Of a stretch of DNA of 64,000 nt, positions 58,593-64,000 are shown one piece after another. Source of the stretch: Pseudomonas viridiflava (GTDB lineage Bacteria > Pseudomonadota > Gammaproteobacteria > Pseudomonadales > Pseudomonadaceae). Position numbers and translations under genes: made by a program. Under the pieces are notes generated by a model, which saw only the letters and a program-made list of their open reading frames with translations, was not told the DNA's origin and did no database searches. The stretch spans positions 62,001 through 126,000 of the forward strand of contig NZ_UUPU01000109.1 in assembly GCF_900591205.1 (NCBI RefSeq). The letters run 5' to 3'. Position 1 is the stretch's first letter. The number at the start of each line of letters is the position of its first letter.

Positions 58593-59885
58593 TTACCAAA
58601 GGGCAATGCTGTAACTCACCAGCACGCGCACTTCATCCGCATCACGGGCTGAGTAGTTGGAGCGGTACGTGGCGTTACGCAGGCGCAGGCCGACATCCTT
58701 GAACGTGCCGCTTTGCACGACATAGCGAATCTCGCTGTTGCGTTCCCATTCCTTGCCGGTCTCGCCATTCCTGAGCTTGATATTGTCACCCGACATGTAG
58801 CGGCTCATGAAACTCAGGCCGGGAATCCCCAGCTTGGCGAAATCGTAGTCATAGCGCGCCTGCCAGGAGCGCTCTTCGGCGCCGGCGAAGTCGTTGATTT
58901 GTACGAAGTTGATCAGGTACGGATCGCTCCCATCCACGTAGGGAAAGGCGCTGTCGCCGGACATGTGCTGGTAACCGGCGCTGAGCTTATGGCCATTGAG
59001 GGCATAGCTGAAGAGGCCGTTGAGGGATTTGTTGTCGATCTTGCCGCCACGGGCGCTGCCGGTGTCATCGCTGATGGCCAGCCGCAGGTCGGTGCCGAAG
59101 GTGCCGGGGCCCATCGGGCGTGCGGCCACCAGGCCGAGGAAGTGCTGGCGGTACACATCATCGAGTTGAGCGAAGTGATAGCTGCCGGTGATCTTGTCGG
59201 CGAATTTGTAGTCCACGCCGCCGAAGTCGAAGTGCTTACCGGTGGCGCCCGCAACGAAGCGGCTGTTGCGGTTGTTGAGGCCGATGTCTTCGTAGTTGGT
59301 GTCGTCGCGGTCCTTGGCCTTGTTCAGGCGTCCGCCGGTAAACACCAGGTTCTTGAACTCCTTGGAGCTCAGCAGGCCACCTTCGAAGGTTTGCGGCAGG
59401 ATGCGTCCGTCATTCGGCTTGAGGGTCGGCAGTTCAGGGATCAATGCACCGATCTTGAGCTCCGTGGCGGAGATTTTGACTTTGCCGGTCAGGCCCAGCT
59501 TGGAATACTCGTTGGCGGCGCGGCCATCGTCATGGGTGGGCAGCAGGCCGGTGCCGGTGCGATCCGGGCTGGAGTCGAGCTTGACCCCCAGCATGCCCAG
59601 CGCATCCACGCCAAAGCCGACGGTGCCGTCGGTGTAGCCTGATTGCAGGTTGAGCATGAAGCCCTGGGCCCATTCGTCGCGCTTGGATTGTTGCGCGCTG
59701 GTGCCGTCGCGAAAGTCGCGGTTGAAATACATGTTGCGGGTTTCGAGGGTGGCGCTGCTGTCTTCGAAAAAGGCAGCCTGGCTAAGCGGCGAAAAGCCGG
59801 CAAGGGCGGTGGCACTGGCGAAGGCGGTCTGGGCAAGGCGAGAAAAACGAACAGGCGGGCAAGCCTGTGGCTGTGTCGGCAGCAT
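58593..59885 (-). CDS. opdH: OprD-family porin OpdH (tricarboxylate)
   Basis: Product of 430 residues. Signal peptide, then the 18-strand OprD-type barrel with FFEDSSATLETRNMYFNRDF at the N-terminus and VRVLVSYSIALW at the end. OpdH allows cis-aconitate and related acids through the outer membrane. It precedes tctC on the same strand and is divergent from tctDE, as in P. aeruginosa. Confidence 0.9.
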   Translation of the reverse strand: MLPTQPQACPPVRFSRLAQTAFASATALAGFSPLSQAAFFEDSSATLETRNMYFNRDFRDGTSAQQSKRDEWAQGFMLNLQSGYTDGTVGFGVDALGMLGVKLDSSPDRTGTGLLPTHDDGRAANEYSKLGLTGKVKISATELKIGALIPELPTLKPNDGRILPQTFEGGLLSSKEFKNLVFTGGRLNKAKDRDDTNYEDIGLNNRNSRFVAGATGKHFDFGGVDYKFADKITGSYHFAQLDDVYRQHFLGLVAARPMGPGTFGTDLRLAISDDTGSARGGKIDNKSLNGLFSYALNGHKLSAGYQHMSGDSAFPYVDGSDPYLINFVQINDFAGAEERSWQARYDYDFAKLGIPGLSFMSRYMSGDNIKLRNGETGKEWERNSEIRYVVQSGTFKDVGLRLRNATYRSNYSARDADEVRVLVSYSIALW

Positions 59886-59899
59886 CGTTGGAACTCCAG

Positions 59900-59915
59900 T
59901 TATTGTTCTTATTTT
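59900..59915 (-). promoter_or_regulatory. Crc/Hfq-type CA motif in the opdH leader
   Basis: AAAATAAGAACAATAA on the minus strand ends 14 bases before the opdH ATG, overlapping the ribosome-binding region. It fits AAnAAnAA repeats for catabolite repression. Confidence 0.6.
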
Positions 59916-59919
59916 GGCG

Positions 59920-59941
59920 AAAACGCTTCGAGGCGTTTTTT
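59920..59941 (+). terminator. Short hairpin with U tract between opdH and tctD
   Basis: AAAACGC-TTCGAG-GCGTTTTTT has a seven-base stem and U run in the plus direction. It stands 180 bp before tctD, where it could end an antisense transcript of opdH. The stem is weak. Confidence 0.5.
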
Positions 59942-60119
59942 AGTCGCGACCTTCAGGCCGCTCGGCGGGCAATACCCACCGTTGTTGGATGCTAAAGGGC
60001 GAAGCTTTCACTAACCTTTCAGCTGTCTTTGCATGTTTTCGGGCTTCACAGGCCAGGCGGCGCCTGTAAACTGCCCGCCAAAGCGTGGCGTCGACCACCC
60101 CTGAACGAGGTAGAAATCC

Positions 60120-60791
60120 ATGCGTGTCTTGCTGGTTGAAGACCATCTGCAACTCGCCGAAAGTGTCGCTCAGGCGCTCAAGAGCGCGGGTTTGACCGTG
60201 GATGTGCTGCACGACGGCGTGGCTGCGGACCTGGCGTTGAGCAGCGAGGAATACGCGGTCGTGATTCTCGATGTGGGGCTGCCGCGCATGGACGGTTTTG
60301 AGGTGTTGGCGCGTCTGCGGGCACGTGGGAAAAATCTGCCTGTGCTGATGCTGACGGCGCGCAGTGATGTGAAAGACCGCGTGCACGGCCTCAACCTCGG
60401 CGCCGACGACTACCTGGCCAAGCCCTTTGAACTGACGGAGCTGGAGGCACGGGTCAAGGCCCTGCTGCGGCGCAGCGTGTTGGGTGGCGAGCGCCAGCAG
60501 GCTTGCGGTGTGCTGGTGTATGACCTCGATACTCGCCGGTTCACCGTGGGCGGCGAGCTGATGACCTTGACCTCTCGCGAGCAGGCGGTGCTTGAAGCGC
60601 TGATCGCACGCCCTGGGCGGGTGATGAGCAAGGAGCAACTGGCGTCTCAAGTGTTCGGTCTGGATGAAGAAGCCAGCCCGGACGCCATCGAAATTTATGT
60701 GCATCGCCTGCGCAAGAAGCTCGATGGCCAGCCCATCGCTATTGTGACCTTCCGCGGCCTCGGCTACCTGCTGGAAGCCCGCGATGCATAA
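60120..60791 (+). CDS. tctD: Response regulator TctD
   Basis: Product of 223 residues: receiver with phospho-acceptor Asp51 (VVILDVGLPRMDGF), and an OmpR-type winged helix (TLTSREQAVLEALIARPGRV, IEIYVHRLRKKLDG). It activates the divergent opdH-tctCBA set when citrate is sensed. It overlaps tctE by eight bases. Start ATG follows GAGGTAGAAATCC. Confidence 0.93.
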   Translation: MRVLLVEDHLQLAESVAQALKSAGLTVDVLHDGVAADLALSSEEYAVVILDVGLPRMDGFEVLARLRARGKNLPVLMLTARSDVKDRVHGLNLGADDYLAKPFELTELEARVKALLRRSVLGGERQQACGVLVYDLDTRRFTVGGELMTLTSREQAVLEALIARPGRVMSKEQLASQVFGLDEEASPDAIEIYVHRLRKKLDGQPIAIVTFRGLGYLLEARDA

Positions 60792-62169
60792 GCCCAGCAG
60801 CCTGCGCTGGCGCCTGCTGTGGAACCTGGCGCTGCTGCTGGTATTGTTGATGCTTGCCAGCGGCATGAGCGCCTACTGGAATGGTCGCGAGGCGGCCGAT
60901 ACCGCCTACGACCGCACGCTGCTGGCTTCGGCGCGCACGATTGCCGCCGGTTTGACCCAGGTGGACGGCACCCTCAGCGCCAATGTGCCGTACGTGGCCC
61001 TGGACACCTTCGCTTACGACAGCGCCGGGCGTATTTATTACCAGGTCAACGACATTGATCAGAAGCTGATCTCCGGCTATGAAAACCTCCCCGGGCCGCC
61101 GCCGGGTACGCCGCGTACCGATGATTACCCGGCGTTGGCGCGCTTCTACGACGCGACTTATCAGGGCCAGCCGGTGCGTGTGGTGAGCCTGCTCAAGGCG
61201 GTGTCCGAACCGAACATGAACGGCATGGCGGAAATCCGCGTGGCGGAGACCGATGAAGCACGCGTCAGCATGGCCCGCAGCCTGATGGCCGACACCTTGC
61301 TGCGCCTGGGCATGCTGGCCGTCGGTGCTTTGCTGCTGGTGTGGTTTGCCGTCAGCGCCGCATTGCGCCCGCTCGAACGCCTGCGCACGGCCGTGGAAGA
61401 ACGTCAGCCCGATGACCTGCGCCCCTTGCCGTTAGTGGAGGTGCAGCACGAGTTCGGCCCGCTGGTGCGCTCCCTCAACCACTTTACCGAACGCCTGCGC
61501 GGCCAGTTCGAGCGCCAGGCGCAGTTTATTGCCGATGCGGCCCACGAACTGCGTACGCCGTTGGCGGCGCTCAAGGCGCGGTTGGAGCTGGGTTTGCGCG
61601 CCGAAGATCCGGCCACCTGGCGCAGCACGCTGGAGACAGCCGCCCAGGGCACCGACCGCCTGACCCACCTGGCCAATCAATTGTTGTCCCTGGCGCGCAT
61701 CGAAAACGGCGCCCGGGCGATTGCCGAGGGCGGCGCTCAGTTGCTCGACCTCAGTCAGTTGGCCCGTGAGCTGGGTATGGCGATGGCGCCGCTGGCCCAT
61801 GCGCGCGGCGTGGCGCTCGCGCTGGAAGCCGACGAGCCGGTATGGCTGCGCGGCGAACCGACGTTGCTCAATGAGCTGCTGAGCAATCTGGTGGACAACG
61901 CTCTGGCGCACACGCCGAACGGGGGCAACGTGATCCTGCGGGTGACCGCGCCGGCTGTGCTGGAGGTGGAAGATGATGGCCCGGGCATCCCGCTGGATGA
62001 GCGGGACCGGGTATTTGAGCGCTTCTACCGACGCAGCCAGCAGGGCATGGGGTCTGGCCTGGGCTTGGCGATTGTCGGTGAAATCTGCCGGGCGCATCTG
62101 GCGCAGATCAGTCTGCATGATGGTGCGCAGGCGGGGTTGAAGGTGCGGGTGAGCTTTATTGCCGGCTGA
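60784..62169 (+). CDS. tctE: Sensor histidine kinase TctE
   Basis: Product of 461 residues. Two membrane segments (about 10-30 and 173-194) bound a periplasmic sensor; then the H-box with phospho-His254 (DAAHELRTPLAAL), N-box (LVDNALAHTPNG), G1 (DDGPGIP) and G2 (GSGLGLAI). It senses tricarboxylates and phosphorylates TctD. Confidence 0.93.
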   Translation: MHKPSSLRWRLLWNLALLLVLLMLASGMSAYWNGREAADTAYDRTLLASARTIAAGLTQVDGTLSANVPYVALDTFAYDSAGRIYYQVNDIDQKLISGYENLPGPPPGTPRTDDYPALARFYDATYQGQPVRVVSLLKAVSEPNMNGMAEIRVAETDEARVSMARSLMADTLLRLGMLAVGALLLVWFAVSAALRPLERLRTAVEERQPDDLRPLPLVEVQHEFGPLVRSLNHFTERLRGQFERQAQFIADAAHELRTPLAALKARLELGLRAEDPATWRSTLETAAQGTDRLTHLANQLLSLARIENGARAIAEGGAQLLDLSQLARELGMAMAPLAHARGVALALEADEPVWLRGEPTLLNELLSNLVDNALAHTPNGGNVILRVTAPAVLEVEDDGPGIPLDERDRVFERFYRRSQQGMGSGLGLAIVGEICRAHLAQISLHDGAQAGLKVRVSFIAG

Positions 62170-62991
62170 TCAGTAGAACATCGAGCGTGCTTCATCCAAC
62201 TCTGTGCGCAAGCTTTCGCTATAGGGGTCGACCCGCAGCTTCTTGATCGCAGGCAGGCTGGAAACCGCCACGCTCGCCAGCGGGTGGTCGGTCCCGCGAT
62301 GGCAATACAGCACGGCGATCTGCACCAGGTCGATGTAGTCCAGGCTGGCCGAGTCGCGCTCCAGGTTCAGGTATTGCCCCGGCAGTTTCGCCAGCATTTC
62401 CGGAAAGTCCCAGCCACCGAGCAGCTTGTCGCCCAGCAAGGGGTGGATGCTGTCGATCACGTGGTTGAGGCTGACCGGGTCCGACAGCAGTTCGTAGTGG
62501 TCTTCGGCGTAGGTCAGGATCGGTAACACGCCGATCTGGTGCACCAGGCCGCCGAGGGCCGCCTGGTCCGGCTTGAGCTGGCTGTGGCTGCGGCACAAGG
62601 CATAGCTGACGCCCGCCACTTCGAGGCTGCGGCGCCACACTTCGCGCATTTTCAGTTCGACGACTTCGGAGCGGGCGTGGAAGATTTGTTCCATCACCAG
62701 GCCGATGGCCAGGTTGCTGCTGTAGTTGGTGCCCAGCCGGGTGATGGCGGTGTGCAGGTCGGTGACTTCCTGGGTTGCGCGCAACAGGGGGCTGTTTACC
62801 ACTTTGATCAGGCGTGCCGACAGGGCGGTGTCGCGACCGATCACTTTGCTCAAGTGGCTGATGCTGATCTCCGGGTCTTCTGCGGCCTGACGAATTTTCA
62901 GGGCCACTTCCGGCAATGTCGGCAGAACCAGGTCATCGTTGTCGATGGCCATCACCAAAGCCTGTTGGACTTTTTCCGCCAGCTTGTTCAT
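62170..62991 (-). CDS. HDOD-domain signalling protein
   Basis: Product of 273 residues. HDOD features: LPTLPEVALKIRQAAEDPEI, HLSKVIGRDTALSARLIKVV and a C-terminal helical region with LHTAITRLGTN. Such proteins are linked to regulation of signalling and stress; no catalytic HD pair is kept. Convergent with tctE, stop codons adjacent. Confidence 0.88.
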   Translation of the reverse strand: MNKLAEKVQQALVMAIDNDDLVLPTLPEVALKIRQAAEDPEISISHLSKVIGRDTALSARLIKVVNSPLLRATQEVTDLHTAITRLGTNYSSNLAIGLVMEQIFHARSEVVELKMREVWRRSLEVAGVSYALCRSHSQLKPDQAALGGLVHQIGVLPILTYAEDHYELLSDPVSLNHVIDSIHPLLGDKLLGGWDFPEMLAKLPGQYLNLERDSASLDYIDLVQIAVLYCHRGTDHPLASVAVSSLPAIKKLRVDPYSESLRTELDEARSMFY

Positions 62992-63027
62992 TCATGATCT
63001 CTAGGGTGTTGCAAGAAGGTACGGCGA

Positions 63028-63969
63028 CTAGCGTTGGATCTCTCGATCACGGTCGAGTTGGTACGGTAGGTCGAGCAGCTGCAAACCGGGGCCTTCCAGT
63101 GTGCCTACATGCACATCGCCACTATCGGCTGCTTCGGCTTGCAACACGGCCAGAAGTTCAATCCCCTGGTCAGCTTTTGCGGCAATCACCACTTCGCCGA
63201 TGGCGCTGTTGTGGCTGGGCGAAAACAGCGCGGTGCCTGGCTCGGGCATTTCAGCCGCGTTGAGGCTCAGGCGGTACAGGCGACGCTTGAGTTTGCCCAG
63301 GTACTGCATGCGCGCAACGATTTCCTGGCCGGTGTAGCAGCCCTTCTTGAAGCTGACGCCGCCTACGGCTTGCAGGTTGAGCATCTGCGGGATGAACAGT
63401 TCACGCGTCTGGGGCATGACCTGGCCGATACCGGCGCGGATTTGGCCCAGCAGCCACTCATTCAGATCGGCTTGTTTGAGCTGCGCAGCCAATTGGTTGT
63501 GTACGGCTTCGGCGTGTTCGGCGGGCACCCAGAGTTCGGTGCGAGCGGGGGAGACGCGAATGGCGATCAATGCGTCGTTGCGCGCCACGCTGTCAGTCGC
63601 GGCCGGCAGCTCAAGGCCCAGGCTGGCGAGGGCCTGGTCTGCATTTGCCAGACCGAAACGTACCCAGGCGGCACTTTCGTCGGTGAGTTTGGATTTGGAG
63701 AACACCGCGTATTTTTTCAGGTCCGCCAGTTGCGGTTCCAGCAGTTCGGTGGCCATGGCCAGCAGTACGCCGTCACCTTGCAACACAATACGAAAGCTCG
63801 ACTGCATGCGTCCTTTTTGCGTGCAGCGCGCGCCGAGACTGGCTTGCGTGTCGCTCAGGTAATTGAGGTTGCAGGTCAGTTGCCCTTGCAGGAACTTGCC
63901 GGCGTCGGCGCCGCGGACGGCGAGAACACCTTCGTGGGACAGGGGGCAGAAGAAAGCAGAGTCAGCCAT
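63028..63969 (-). CDS. ygfZ: YgfZ-type folate-binding protein (GcvT-like)
   Basis: Product of 313 residues. The N-terminal GcvT-like fold (LAVRGADAGKFLQGQLTCNL) is followed by the family motif KGCYTGQEIVAR with conserved Cys211. YgfZ supports repair or synthesis of iron-sulfur enzymes such as MiaB. Start ATG at 63969; nothing recognisable in the 31 bases beyond. Confidence 0.93.
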   Translation of the reverse strand: MADSAFFCPLSHEGVLAVRGADAGKFLQGQLTCNLNYLSDTQASLGARCTQKGRMQSSFRIVLQGDGVLLAMATELLEPQLADLKKYAVFSKSKLTDESAAWVRFGLANADQALASLGLELPAATDSVARNDALIAIRVSPARTELWVPAEHAEAVHNQLAAQLKQADLNEWLLGQIRAGIGQVMPQTRELFIPQMLNLQAVGGVSFKKGCYTGQEIVARMQYLGKLKRRLYRLSLNAAEMPEPGTALFSPSHNSAIGEVVIAAKADQGIELLAVLQAEAADSGDVHVGTLEGPGLQLLDLPYQLDRDREIQR

Positions 63970-64000
63970 GGGTCATCGCAGGTCAAAAAGTCATGGGTGC

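Overview
This window is chromosomal DNA of a fluorescent pseudomonad, most likely of the Pseudomonas fluorescens group. The evidence is high G+C content, an EmhR/TtgR-type efflux repressor with its operator, near-canonical XenB, PhaG and OpdH proteins, a TctCBA-OpdH-TctDE locus, and about a dozen intergenic GTGGGAG/GTGGCGAG-type palindromes (REP/REPIN elements) typical of that group. I see no prophage, insertion sequence, rRNA, CRISPR array or integrative element. One tRNA gene, tRNA-Gly(CCC), is present.

Layout. 1-1061: start of an RND efflux operon (emhA end) and its divergent repressor emhR. 1368-4698: an ArsR-type regulator, MFS exporter and xenB on the minus strand, with repeated operator boxes shared with the divergent acpH. 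4751-6297: ornithine-lipid synthesis (olsBA). 6493-9699: serine hydrolase, a small Cys-containing protein, YceI and a cardiolipin synthase-like phospholipase D. 9814-14354: periplasmic beta-glucosidase bglX and a LemA/TPM/TPM trio. 14603-16814: methyltransferase and DMT exporter. 17075-21268: ECF sigma, FecR anti-sigma and TonB-dependent receptor, a cell-surface signalling iron/heme uptake set. 21460-22476: an orphan SIR2-like (DUF4917) protein.

22602-31565: YiaY-type alcohol dehydrogenase, an oxidoreductase/LysR pair, then a class III CoA-transferase, an HMG-CoA lyase gene with an in-frame amber stop, and an MFS permease (probably uptake and breakdown of a small branched dicarboxylate). A YdcZ/LysR pair and a frameshifted LysE exporter follow. 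31685-39526: small stress and membrane genes, ogt, hicAB, two MFS pumps beside a LysR regulator, a second toxin-antitoxin pair, DUF6482/DUF3833 proteins and tRNA-Gly. 39743-41820: phaG, rsuA and a CWC protein.

41868-49973 is the most interesting region. It encodes a nitrate/taurine-type ABC transporter, two DUF1989 proteins and a biotin-dependent carboxylase of 1201 residues. The whole set lies behind a clear guanidine-I (ykkC) riboswitch and a candidate sigma-54 promoter. Together they read as a guanidine import and degradation operon (guanidine carboxylase plus two-subunit carboxyguanidine deiminase) rather than a urea operon. The expected allophanate hydrolase is not next to it. A REP-like sequence lies inside the carboxylase coding region.

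50077-53557: a chemoreceptor, a Tyr/Pro/Ala-repeat lipoprotein and a 3-hydroxyisobutyryl-CoA hydrolase-like protein. 53693-62169: ung, an AbrB-family membrane protein, and the complete tricarboxylate uptake locus tctA, tctB, tctC, opdH, tctD and tctE, whose leaders carry Crc/Hfq-type CA motifs. 62170-63969: an HDOD protein and the YgfZ folate-binding protein.
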